NCBI GenBank assembly: GCA_045531755.1 | Contig: JAZSEP010000096.1 | Span: 1 to 31,060, forward strand | Origin: UBA11540 sp045531755 | GTDB taxonomy: Bacteria; Bacillota; Clostridia; Oscillospirales; Ruminococcaceae | Length of the DNA stretch: 31,060 bases | Direction of reading: 5' to 3' | Shown: piece after piece, positions 6,441 through 14,351 of the stretch | How positions within the stretch are numbered: position 1 is the first letter of the stretch | Layout: each line of letters opens with the position of its first letter | Made by a program: the position numbers and the translations under genes | The notes under the pieces: generated by a model | Seen by the model: only the letters and a program-made list of their open reading frames with translations | Database searches by the model: none | What the model was told of the DNA's origin: nothing

Positions 6441-7664
6441 GTGGACTACATAACCATAAAGAAAGCATCGGAAAAATGGGGAATTTCCACGCGCAGAGTG
6501 CAGGATTTGTGCAAAAGCGGAGCAGTTTCGGGCGCGGTGCTGTGGGAAAGAACCTGGATGATACCCAAAAACGCCGAAAAGCCTGCCGACCGCCGAAGAA
6601 AAGACACAGCAGACAGAAAACCCATCGTCATACCCGAGAAGAACAGCTTTATGAGTATGACCAATACGTACAAAGAGGCAGGTACTGCCGAAAGGGTGCT
6701 GAACTCCTTCGAGGACGAGCTCGAGCGCGACATCTTCGAGATGCAGTTGAGATTCTATCAGGGCGATTTCGAAGCGTCAAGACGGATTGGACTTCGCTAT
6801 CTGCAAAGTGATGCAGGGCTTCACCAGCGCACCGTTGTCGGCTCGCACCTTGCTCTCACGGCGCTCTGCACGGGCGACAAAGGCCTTTGGAAAAGGGCGG
6901 GGGAGTTCGTTGAGGATGCCCAGTGCCACACTATCGAGGACAAAATCGTTCGCGACTTCTGGTATGCCGCACACGAGTGTTCTCTCAGCAATACAAACCA
7001 CTTTGCCGAATGGTTTGTCCGCGGAAACTTTGAACCGCTTCCCACCGAGCTTCACGCGATAGCGCGGTATTACTACGTAAAATACCTCTATATATCTCAG
7101 CACGACGTTGAAACTTGGGAGGGCGACTACCACCCTGCGCTTGTTTTTCTCAACACAATGCCGCTGATTATTGAACCGCTCATCACACAAACTGCGGTCG
7201 AGCGCGAGATAATAGTGGAGATATATCTTCGCCTCATGTGCGCAATAGCCTATCACGTTTCGGGCTTTGATTCCCTTGCAAAACCGCACGTCGAAAAGGC
7301 GCTTAACCTCGCAATCCCCGACAGGCTGTATATGCCGATAGCGGAGATGAGAGGCAGACTCGGATTTTTGGTGGACGACGCGATTAACGAGAAAAGTCCC
7401 AAGGCCCTCGCTGAAATCCGCAGACTTTCCCGAAAAATCCGTGAGGGCTGGGTGAGCCTGAACCGAGCTATAAAGGAAAAAGAGGTGCACGCACACCTGT
7501 CCACAAGAGAGTACCAGATAGCGCGTCTTGCGGTGTACGGCCTGTCCAACAAGGAGATTGCCGAGCGGCTCGGCGTCACCGTAAATGCGGTCAAGCAGTC
7601 GTTAAGACTTGCGATGGACAAAACGGGAACCAACAGCCGTTCACAGCTTGCAACACATCTTTAA
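6441..7664 (+). CDS. Transcriptional regulator with N-terminal HTH and C-terminal LuxR HTH
   Basis: I start at GTG 6441 (407 residues): AAGGAAG lies eight bases upstream, and a longer frame from 6333 would begin inside the promoter. Residues 1-50 form a compact winged-helix/excisionase-like HTH (VDYITIKKASEKWGISTRRVQDLCKSG..., then a strand pair ending WMIPKNAEKP). Residues about 90-330 are all-helical, resembling the TPR-like signal domain of MalT/LuxR-type regulators. Residues about 345-407 are a LuxR-type HTH: LSTREYQIARLAVYGLSNKEIAERLGVTVNAVKQSL. Two DNA-binding heads separated by a helical sensor is unusual outside Clostridia. It is monocistronic and lies directly before the adhesin operon, which it may control. 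No receiver domain is present, so direct ligand or protein sensing is likelier than phosphorylation. Confidence 0.8.
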   Translation: MDYITIKKASEKWGISTRRVQDLCKSGAVSGAVLWERTWMIPKNAEKPADRRRKDTADRKPIVIPEKNSFMSMTNTYKEAGTAERVLNSFEDELERDIFEMQLRFYQGDFEASRRIGLRYLQSDAGLHQRTVVGSHLALTALCTGDKGLWKRAGEFVEDAQCHTIEDKIVRDFWYAAHECSLSNTNHFAEWFVRGNFEPLPTELHAIARYYYVKYLYISQHDVETWEGDYHPALVFLNTMPLIIEPLITQTAVEREIIVEIYLRLMCAIAYHVSGFDSLAKPHVEKALNLAIPDRLYMPIAEMRGRLGFLVDDAINEKSPKALAEIRRLSRKIREGWVSLNRAIKEKEVHAHLSTREYQIARLAVYGLSNKEIAERLGVTVNAVKQSLRLAMDKTGTNSRSQLATHL

Positions 7665-7690
7665 AGAGCAGAGAAATCTGCTCTTTTTTG
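7663..7690 (+). terminator. Intrinsic terminator of the regulator
   Basis: AAAGAGCAGA and TCTGCTCTTT pair around GAAA (7663-7672, 7677-7686), followed by T-rich sequence; the stem begins inside the stop codon. Confidence 0.85.
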
Positions 7691-7742
7691 TTTTATTTTT
7701 TGAAATTATACCCAAAATAATCCAAAACGGTGTAGTGAGAAA

Positions 7743-7765
7743 ATTTTACCAAAATTGTAAAATTG
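7743..7765. promoter_or_regulatory. Inverted repeat upstream of the adhesin operon
   Basis: AATTTTAC (7743-7750) and GTAAAATT (7758-7765) are perfect arms around a seven-base spacer. Size and symmetry suit a dimeric HTH regulator such as the neighbour at 6441. The region is AT-rich, so chance is possible. I do not see a confident -35/-10 pair for the operon here. Confidence 0.35.
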
Positions 7766-7797
7766 ATACGTAAAGTTAAATCACGAGGGGTGTGAGG

Positions 7798-8133
7798 ATG
7801 GAAAAGCTACGATGTCCCCGCGAGGGCGATGTATATAAAGTAATACAGGTCGGCGACAAGACGTTTGAAATAGTCTACGGCTACTACTCGGAAGAGGAAA
7901 AACAGTGGGGAGAGGCGATGCCGATACTTCCCGACTTCACCAAAACGCCGATATACACGATAGACGGCGAACCGCTGATTACAAGAATTCAGGACGCCTG
8001 TGAGTTTTATGAGGTGTCTGAAAACAAAGAGGGGGACTTCTGGTGTGCGGATTGCGTGCACAACAAAAGTCCAAAAGATGAAATCAGCATCTGCGGATGC
8101 AAACACAACCGAAAAAACGGAGGAACAAGATGA
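7798..8133 (+). CDS. Small Cys-rich protein coupled to the adhesin gene
   Basis: ATG 7798 has GAGGG (7786-7790) at a good distance; a GTG at 7792 is too close to it. The 111-residue protein has no signal peptide or membrane segment. Residues 1-75 look mixed alpha/beta, with a repeated strand-rich pattern (GDVYKVIQVGDKTFEIVYGYY). The tail carries a CxxC at 83/86 and a CxC at 99/101, with His 103 close by, consistent with a zinc knuckle. Its TGA overlaps the start of the 1977-residue surface protein (ATGA at 8130-8133), so translation is coupled. I do not recognise a family. A cytoplasmic accessory or regulator for the adhesin is a guess from position. Confidence 0.65.
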   Translation: MEKLRCPREGDVYKVIQVGDKTFEIVYGYYSEEEKQWGEAMPILPDFTKTPIYTIDGEPLITRIQDACEFYEVSENKEGDFWCADCVHNKSPKDEISICGCKHNRKNGGTR

Positions 8134-11100
8134 TGAAGACAAACACAACGTTGGCAGGAAGAATCACCGCGCTGATAATAGCGGTGGTAATGGTGATCGG
8201 TGTGATGCCCACATTTTCTATTGCGGCAAACAGCACAGAGCCCAGAACAGTTGACTCTGCGACACACAACGGCTATGAGAAGATTTTTTATGAGAATAAC
8301 GGCGTTCTCACAACCGAGATGGCAGGCGGAGTGTGGACCGATAAATCGGTTTTCACGAAGGCCTCTGACCTGAGCCCTCTCGTTACAATGGACGACGAGG
8401 ACAACAACTTCCTCGTTGCGCTTTCCGCAATTGCGGCGAACAAAGAGATTGTCGGCTACTCCTCAATCCCCACCGATACAGTCTTTGTAATCGACGTTTC
8501 CACAAGTATGTCGTCTACCTCGCTTTCGCAGATGACAGCTGCGGTAAACGACGCCATCAAGGAGCTCTATAGAACAAGTAACCACAACCGTATAAGCGTT
8601 ATCGCATACGACGGCTCTGTTCAGACACTCCTTCCCCTCGACCGTTACACAGCCGGAACAAGCGGAGATTTCCTCAGCTTCTATGACGGCTGGCGGGACG
8701 GCGATGACACCGTAAGCGTTGCTTCGGGCGTTAAGAACAAGGCAGGAAACCCCGTCACAGGCACAAAAGAGCAGTACCAGAACGGAACCTATATTCAGGG
8801 CGCAGTCTGGGCGGCAATGGAAGAGCTTCTGAAGGCAGACACCGTAATCCCTGCAGGCGAAATCCAGGGCGGTACGACAAGAATGCCGATAGTCGTTCTT
8901 ATGTCCGACGGCGACCCCAACAGAATCGACTATGACTACACAGATGTTGGAAACTACAACTCAAGCGTCGGTAGCTCCAATAACCGCGTGACCTTCCTCA
9001 CGATGCTCACCGCGGCGTATGCAAAGAGCCAAATCACCGCGCACTACGGCGGAGAAAACGGACATAACGCGCTTTTCTATACACTCGGCTATGACGTTGC
9101 AAACTCCAACCACGCGAGAACAGTCCTCAACCCTGCAGAGATGGCATCTCCCTTCAACGGATATGCAACCGCATACCTCAATGCAAGGGTAGGCTCTACC
9201 GTAACACTCGGCTCGGGAGGCGGTTCCTTCTCGGTAAGAAAGGTTGCAGGCATTGATTCTCTCGTATACTCTGACAAATACTTCAGCGCGGCAGAAGGCA
9301 ACATCAACAGCGCTTTTGACAGCATCGTACAGGAAATCGTAATTCAGTCCAAGTACTATGCAACCCACTTCGAAGCAAACCCCGATTTCGACGGATATCT
9401 TATCTTTGAAGATACTATCGGCGACTATATGAATGCAGTCGGCATTAAAGGCATCCTCTACGGCAACACCTTCTTCACGGGCGAAACCCTTGCAAACAAG
9501 ATAAACGTGAATGACCTCGGCACAATCGAGAACCCCACCGAGTTCGGTATCAAGTTCCGTGATTCCGTAAAGACCCGTCTTTCGATTTCCGACAACACCA
9601 CCGCGTTCGACCTCATAGCACAGGCGTACAACGCGGGACAGCTCGGTATGCACAACGGCACCTGGAACAACGAAATCCGTTGGTATGCCGACGCGGATAA
9701 CAGATACCTCGGCCACTGGAACGAGGGCGTTACAACCCCGCCTGCAAATGCAGTTTACAAAAACGAATCCCACGGCTACCTCGGCACAATCACAGACGGC
9801 ATCGCATCAAGCGATATGATGTTTATGTCGGTTATGATACAGACAAACATCGAAACCGGCGAGGAGAAGATAGTCTGGAGAATTCCGGCAGCGCTCATGC
9901 CGATGATTACCTACAACGTGTCCTTCACAGGAACAAGCGTTGAGGACGCAGACGACGTTGAGCTCACGGTTGACAAAAACGTTCCCGTTCGTCTTGTATA
10001 CGAAGCGACCCTCGACCCGCTTGTAAACGAGCGCAGTGTAAACGAGATAATGAAGGGCGACTTTAATTCTGCAAAATACAAAAACGGCGACGGCTGGAGA
10101 TTCTGGGTAAACCACTTTGACAAATCCGCTCCCTCCCACGACGACCATGTCGCAACCACGGCAGAATTCAAGCCCTCCGCACAAAACGAGCACTACTACT
10201 ATATAGAGGACACCCCGATATATATCAAAGACTCAAGCACCTATACACAGGTCACCGACCAAAACCACAGCTTTGACACAAGTTTAAACGAATACGTACA
10301 TCTTATGTACGAATTCTCCACAGCATCGAAAACCTCTATCAAGCACTACGAGCCGATAACCGCGGCGTCGCTTAATAATAAAAAGTATGAAGACGGTTGC
10401 TGGTATATTGAACAGGGTACAATCTACAAGCACATCCGCTCGGATGACGTAGTAAGAAAGATAGAAAATCTCACAGATTCCATCGAATTTGTACACAACG
10501 CTTTTGTTCTTGCTAACAACGACGTTCTTCACAAGGTCGGAAACAACGGTCTGTACGAGCTCGTGTCCGCAACCGGAATAAAGCTCTCCAAGACCATCGA
10601 CGGCGGTTCGCCGATTCCCGAAACCTTCAAGTTCGAAATTACCTTTAACACAAACCTTCCTGAAAGCGAATACCCCAGCGTTTTGGCAAACCTTGACGAG
10701 TCCATCGGCACAGAGGGAACCGTTCAGGTAACAGACGGCAACAAAATCGTGGTCGAGCTTCAGTCGGGCAAAACCCTCTGGATAACCGACCTTCCTGCAG
10801 GCGTTTCCTATGAAATCAAGGAAATCGGCACAAACTTTGACTATGCGGTAAAGAGCGTGTCCGTAAACGGCGTTTCCCAAAACGGCATAACCGCAAACGG
10901 CACAATCACACAGCATCAGATTGACGACGTAGATTTTGTGAACGCGCTTGCTGACAAGGGCGCCGTAAATATCACAAAAGAGGTTGTGCATCCTCTCGGA
11001 CTTGACTATGAAATCCCCAACACCCTCTTGTTTGTTGCAAAGGTAACCTTTGCAAAGGGCGGCACAGCACTGGCTGACTTCCCCGTAACAGTAGTTACAG

Positions 11101-14063
11101 CTCAGGGCAACACAGAGGTGAAAACCACAGCGACAGGTGAGGTTGAAATTGCACTCAAGGACGGCGAAACCGTACAGATAAAGGGCGTTCCCGAGGGAAC
11201 AGAGTTTACCGTAGAGGAGCTTCATATCCCCAACGGCTTCGCACTCACAACGGATGCGGCAGCACTCAAGGGAACAATCGGTATCGGCACCTCAAACGTT
11301 ATCCTCACAAACACCTACACTCCCGATGCTGTCACAGCAGACATCACACTTGAGGTTACAAAATACCTCGAGGGACGTGACTGGAACACAAACGAGGAGT
11401 TTAACTTCATCCTCAAGAGAGCAACCCCCGACGCTCCTGCAAACTTTGTGACAATCGCAACCATAAAGGCAACCGCAGAAGGCGTTAAAGTAGAACAGGT
11501 TCTGAACGAAACCTATGATAAGGTTGGTACCTATCACTACATTCTCACCGAGGAAGCTCTCGCAACGGCAAACGGCATCACCTACGATACCGTAGAAAGA
11601 CGCTTCCACGTTTACGTAACAGATGAAAATATGGACGGCGCACTCGAGTCCACCAGTGCTGAAAACGTGATGAACACCACCGTCACAGGCGATGCGACAA
11701 ACGGTATCACAGTTTCCGCACGCTTTGACAACAGCTATGCGGTCTACACCTCCACCCCCGTGACCATCACGGTTGAAAAGGCGATGGATACTGCAGGCGG
11801 AGCGCACGCCCTCAACGGCTTCAAGTTTGGCTTGTATCCTGTAGGAACAACCGAAGTTATCGAGTCCACGGTAACAGATGTAAACGGTAATGCAAGATTT
11901 GAAATCACCTTCTCTCCCGAATCCGCAGGAAGCGTGTTCGAGTATGAGCTCAAGGAGATTGACAACGGCATTAACGGCATCACCTATGACGACACAGTCT
12001 ATGACGTGAAGGTTGAGGTAATCGACAACCTCGACGGAACCTCCTCGAGCAAGGTAACTATCACCGACGCTCTCGGAAACCCCGTCACAACCCCCACCTT
12101 CACAAACCTCTATACACCGCAGGCAGGTTATACGACCCTCGACGCGACGAAGACACTCGTTGGCAGAACGCTCAGAAACGGCGAGTTTGAGTTCGAGCTT
12201 GTCAACAGCGCAAATCAGGTCGTACAGAAAAAGACAAACTCCGCAGACGGCGTAATCCTCTTTGACCCCATACCCCTCACGTCCGCAGGCGTTCACACCT
12301 ACACGGTTCGCGAGGTAATCGGAACAGACGCGTCGGTGACCTATGACGATACGGTTTACACCGTTAAAATCACAGTTGTTCAGGACGGCAGTGAGTATAA
12401 GGAAACAGGCGTTGAATACTTCGTCGGCACAACCGCCGTAAACGGCATCGAGTTTGAAAACACCTATACTGCAAAGGCAACCGCGGTACAGATTACTGCT
12501 GAGAAAGAGCTCGTCGGCAGAGAAATCATAGACGGTGAGTTCGAGTTCGAGCTCTACGATTCCACAGGTGCTCTTCTCCAGACAAAAGCAAACGTCGGCA
12601 AGGCTATAACCTTCGACAGCGTTTCTCTTGCGACTGCAGGAACCCACAGGTTCACAGTAAAAGAGAAGACAGGTACACTTGCAGGCGTGACCTATGACAC
12701 CGCAGAGTACGTTGTAGCGGTAACAGTCACCGACAACGGCACCGGACAATTGAGCGTCACAAACAAGACCGTCACAAAGGACGGCGGAGCTGCAGCAGCC
12801 ATCAAGTTCACAAACACCTATCTTGCGGCTGCAACAGAGGGCGAAATTCCCGTCAAGAAAATCCTAAACGGCAAGACCCTTGAGGCAGGCGAGTTTGGAT
12901 TTGTTCTCAAGAACGCAAGAACGGGCGACGTCATCGCAACGGTCAGAAACAATGCATCCGGTGAGTTCAAGTTCGAACACGTTCCCTTCAACTTCGCAGG
13001 TGAGCACTTCTTCGAGATTCACGAAATCAACGAAAACAAGACCGGCTACACCTACGATTCCGCAATCTATGCCGTAAAGGTCGTAGTAGTCGATCAGGGC
13101 GACGGAAAGCTCAAATTCGACAACGCGCAGACCGTTATCGCAAAGGACGGCACACCAGCGACCGAGATAGTCTTCACAAACTCCTACTCGGCTGTTGCAA
13201 GCTATGGCGAAACCCTCACAGGACTCAAAACCATTCAGGGCGCAACACTTGCCGGCGGCGACTTTGAGTTCGAGCTTCGCGATTCTGCAGGCGCGGTTGT
13301 AAAGACCGTAACCAACGACATAAACGGTATAATCAGCTTCACCGACATCACCTTTGACTCGGCAGGAACACACACCTATACGGTCAACGAGGTTATCGGA
13401 GCAGTTGCGGGTATGACCTACGACACCGTCGTTTACACAGTAGAGTTTGATGTTGAAGACGTCGGCGGAAGATTCACAGTGGTTGACAAGAGAGTGACAC
13501 TCGGCGGTAACGCGGCGGCTATCGTGTTCAACAACGTATACGAAGAGCCCATAGTAGTTCCCACAGCGATATCCGTACCCCTGAGAGTACAGAAGGTAGT
13601 CGACAACAAGACCACGAAGCCCATGGGACTCGGACACTTCGAGTTCAAGCTGGTGGGCGAGCTTGCGGCAACCGATATGACCGTCACAACGAACTACAAG
13701 GGCGAAGCAAAGTTCGAGCTTTCCTTCTCCGAGTATAACGTTGACAAGAGCTACAGCTATAAGCTCTATGAAACCAACACGGGAATCTACGGTATGCAGT
13801 ACAGCCAGAAGGTATACGATATCCGCGTTGACGTGACAGAAACTCCGTATAACACAATTGACGCTACCTTCTACGTTGACGGAGTAAAGACAGAGCACGA
13901 AGACCTTGTGTTCGAGTTTGTAAACGTCTATACCGCAGGCGGTGAACCTCAGAAGCCCGCAGGCGGCGCTGAAACGGGCGGTAACAGCACGGCAGGTGTT
14001 GCAGTTGCGACAGCAATGCTCGGTGCTATAATCGCTGTAATCGCTCTTCGCAAAAGAATATAA
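8130..14063 (+). CDS. Giant secreted VWA adhesin with seven FctA-like repeats
   Basis: Start ATG 8130 (or the next codon, ATG 8133) follows GGAGG; 1977 residues. Residues 1-33 are a signal peptide (basic start, ALIIAVVMVIGVMPTFSIA, cleavage before AN). A von Willebrand A domain spans about 110-350, with a complete MIDAS motif D122-V-S124-T-S126 and a later MSDGDPN. Residues 350-813 I cannot assign. Residues 814-944 and 945-1068 look like SpaA/DUF7601-type beta domains. From 1069 to about 1937 come seven domains of the Spy0128/FctA type (each ends in F-x-N-x-Y and carries TYDxxVY). The last 30 residues hold GAETGG (1946-1951), a hydrophobic helix and RKRI, which has the shape of a sortase signal without the usual Leu-Pro. 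Likely a stalked surface adhesin; the ligand is unknown. No sortase is encoded in the window. Confidence 0.88.
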   Translation: MMKTNTTLAGRITALIIAVVMVIGVMPTFSIAANSTEPRTVDSATHNGYEKIFYENNGVLTTEMAGGVWTDKSVFTKASDLSPLVTMDDEDNNFLVALSAIAANKEIVGYSSIPTDTVFVIDVSTSMSSTSLSQMTAAVNDAIKELYRTSNHNRISVIAYDGSVQTLLPLDRYTAGTSGDFLSFYDGWRDGDDTVSVASGVKNKAGNPVTGTKEQYQNGTYIQGAVWAAMEELLKADTVIPAGEIQGGTTRMPIVVLMSDGDPNRIDYDYTDVGNYNSSVGSSNNRVTFLTMLTAAYAKSQITAHYGGENGHNALFYTLGYDVANSNHARTVLNPAEMASPFNGYATAYLNARVGSTVTLGSGGGSFSVRKVAGIDSLVYSDKYFSAAEGNINSAFDSIVQEIVIQSKYYATHFEANPDFDGYLIFEDTIGDYMNAVGIKGILYGNTFFTGETLANKINVNDLGTIENPTEFGIKFRDSVKTRLSISDNTTAFDLIAQAYNAGQLGMHNGTWNNEIRWYADADNRYLGHWNEGVTTPPANAVYKNESHGYLGTITDGIASSDMMFMSVMIQTNIETGEEKIVWRIPAALMPMITYNVSFTGTSVEDADDVELTVDKNVPVRLVYEATLDPLVNERSVNEIMKGDFNSAKYKNGDGWRFWVNHFDKSAPSHDDHVATTAEFKPSAQNEHYYYIEDTPIYIKDSSTYTQVTDQNHSFDTSLNEYVHLMYEFSTASKTSIKHYEPITAASLNNKKYEDGCWYIEQGTIYKHIRSDDVVRKIENLTDSIEFVHNAFVLANNDVLHKVGNNGLYELVSATGIKLSKTIDGGSPIPETFKFEITFNTNLPESEYPSVLANLDESIGTEGTVQVTDGNKIVVELQSGKTLWITDLPAGVSYEIKEIGTNFDYAVKSVSVNGVSQNGITANGTITQHQIDDVDFVNALADKGAVNITKEVVHPLGLDYEIPNTLLFVAKVTFAKGGTALADFPVTVVTAQGNTEVKTTATGEVEIALKDGETVQIKGVPEGTEFTVEELHIPNGFALTTDAAALKGTIGIGTSNVILTNTYTPDAVTADITLEVTKYLEGRDWNTNEEFNFILKRATPDAPANFVTIATIKATAEGVKVEQVLNETYDKVGTYHYILTEEALATANGITYDTVERRFHVYVTDENMDGALESTSAENVMNTTVTGDATNGITVSARFDNSYAVYTSTPVTITVEKAMDTAGGAHALNGFKFGLYPVGTTEVIESTVTDVNGNARFEITFSPESAGSVFEYELKEIDNGINGITYDDTVYDVKVEVIDNLDGTSSSKVTITDALGNPVTTPTFTNLYTPQAGYTTLDATKTLVGRTLRNGEFEFELVNSANQVVQKKTNSADGVILFDPIPLTSAGVHTYTVREVIGTDASVTYDDTVYTVKITVVQDGSEYKETGVEYFVGTTAVNGIEFENTYTAKATAVQITAEKELVGREIIDGEFEFELYDSTGALLQTKANVGKAITFDSVSLATAGTHRFTVKEKTGTLAGVTYDTAEYVVAVTVTDNGTGQLSVTNKTVTKDGGAAAAIKFTNTYLAAATEGEIPVKKILNGKTLEAGEFGFVLKNARTGDVIATVRNNASGEFKFEHVPFNFAGEHFFEIHEINENKTGYTYDSAIYAVKVVVVDQGDGKLKFDNAQTVIAKDGTPATEIVFTNSYSAVASYGETLTGLKTIQGATLAGGDFEFELRDSAGAVVKTVTNDINGIISFTDITFDSAGTHTYTVNEVIGAVAGMTYDTVVYTVEFDVEDVGGRFTVVDKRVTLGGNAAAIVFNNVYEEPIVVPTAISVPLRVQKVVDNKTTKPMGLGHFEFKLVGELAATDMTVTTNYKGEAKFELSFSEYNVDKSYSYKLYETNTGIYGMQYSQKVYDIRVDVTETPYNTIDATFYVDGVKTEHEDLVFEFVNVYTAGGEPQKPAGGAETGGNSTAGVAVATAMLGAIIAVIALRKRI
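11334..13940 (+). repeat. Seven tandem FctA/Spy0128-like domain repeats
   Basis: Approximate domain starts are 11334, 11745, 12123, 12477, 12831, 13197 and 13551. Units 3, 4 and 6 are exactly 118 codons and the others 122-137. Each has a Lys near its start (VTKYLEG, VEKAMDT, ATKTLVG, AEKELVG, VKKILNG, GLKTIQG, VQKVVDN), a central Glu (LTEE, LKEID, VREVIG, VKEKTG, IHEINE, VNEVIG, LYETN) and an Asn near its end (FDNSY, FTNLY, FENTY, FTNTY, FTNSY, FNNVY, FVNVY). These are the residues expected for intramolecular Lys-Asn isopeptide bonds, so all seven may be covalently locked. Nucleotide identity between units is only partial, so they are old duplications. Confidence 0.8.
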
Positions 14064-14103
14064 CCTCGCAATTTTTTGATAATTCATCATCTTAAACCCC
14101 TCG

Positions 14104-14140
14104 GGCAACGGGCGGTGTCGGTAGGACACCGCCCGTTGCC
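14104..14140 (+). terminator. Intrinsic terminator of the adhesin operon
   Basis: A perfect 16-bp GC-rich stem (14104-14119 with 14125-14140) closes a five-base loop and is followed by a T-rich tract. Confidence 0.85.
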
Positions 14141-14142
14141 AC

Positions 14143-14171
14143 TTTACTTTTATTTTTGTATAGTGTATAAT
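14143..14171 (+). promoter_or_regulatory. Promoter of the ABC exporter leader
   Basis: TTTACT (14143-14148), 17 bases, TATAAT (14166-14171), starting three bases after the adhesin terminator. Predicted transcription start near 14178 gives a leader of about 170 bases. Confidence 0.75.
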
Positions 14172-14180
14172 AAACTCTGT

Positions 14181-14347
14181 ATGCGACAGCCGTTTTGAAC
14201 GGAAGATAGGATGCCGATTTTTCGCTTCAAGTCGCTACGGTTTCACACACACAATCCGCCCTTGATACACCGTGAAGCATCAAGCGGTCGGAGCCTCGGG
14301 CTTGGTACCGTGACCCAAAGCCGAGGTATAGCTTCAGGAGAAAAACA
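14181..14347 (+). promoter_or_regulatory. Structured attenuator-like leader of the ABC exporter
   Basis: Stems visible by eye: CTTGAT/ATCAAG (14261-14266, 14279-14284) with flanking CCG/CGG, and CCTCGG-g-CTT/AAGCCGAGG (14294-14303, 14318-14326). GCTTCA occurs at 14224-14229 and again at 14331-14336, the latter touching the SD GGAG (14337-14340). TGAAGC at 14273-14278 can pair with either copy, so the two pairings exclude each other. A five-codon ORF (MRQPF) starts at 14181 but lies almost at the 5' end of the RNA. I do not match this to a known riboswitch class. Confidence 0.5.
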
Positions 14348-14351
14348 GTGA
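14211..14351 (+). CDS. Leader ORF of the ABC exporter (46 codons)
   Basis: ATG 14211 is preceded by GGAAG (14201-14205) and opens a 46-codon frame that ends in TGA at 14349-14351, overlapping the GTG start (14348) of the exporter gene as GTGA. The peptide begins MPIFRFKSLRFHTHNPPLIH and continues REASSGRSLGLGTVTQSRG, ending EKQ: very basic, no signal peptide, Arg/Phe-rich early and with a Pro-Pro at codons 16-17. Placement between an autonomous promoter and a BmrCD-like exporter parallels bmrB of Bacillus subtilis, a leader whose translation controls the exporter by attenuation. I infer a regulatory rather than enzymatic role. Sequence homology to BmrB is not claimed. Confidence 0.55.
   Translation: MPIFRFKSLRFHTHNPPLIHREASSGRSLGLGTVTQSRGIASGEKQ

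Noticed and set aside
11292..12749. 485-codon open frame on the minus strand within the adhesin gene
   Set aside because: It and the 421-codon frame at 12864-14129 arise from the codon bias of the plus-strand gene. The translations are Cys-rich without domain pattern, and the plus strand has signal peptide, VWA and repeats.
11334..13940. CRISPR or DNA-level tandem repeats
   Set aside because: The period is about 354 bases in coding sequence and reflects protein domains; no short repeats with unique spacers are present.
14181..14198. Five-codon ORF MRQPF as the exporter leader peptide
   Set aside because: It begins only about three bases after the predicted transcription start and lacks an SD. 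The 46-codon ORF at 14211 is better supported.
14178..14347. Known riboswitch (ykkC, THF, yybP, cobalamin types) in the exporter leader
   Set aside because: I could not place the conserved cores of these classes on the sequence.
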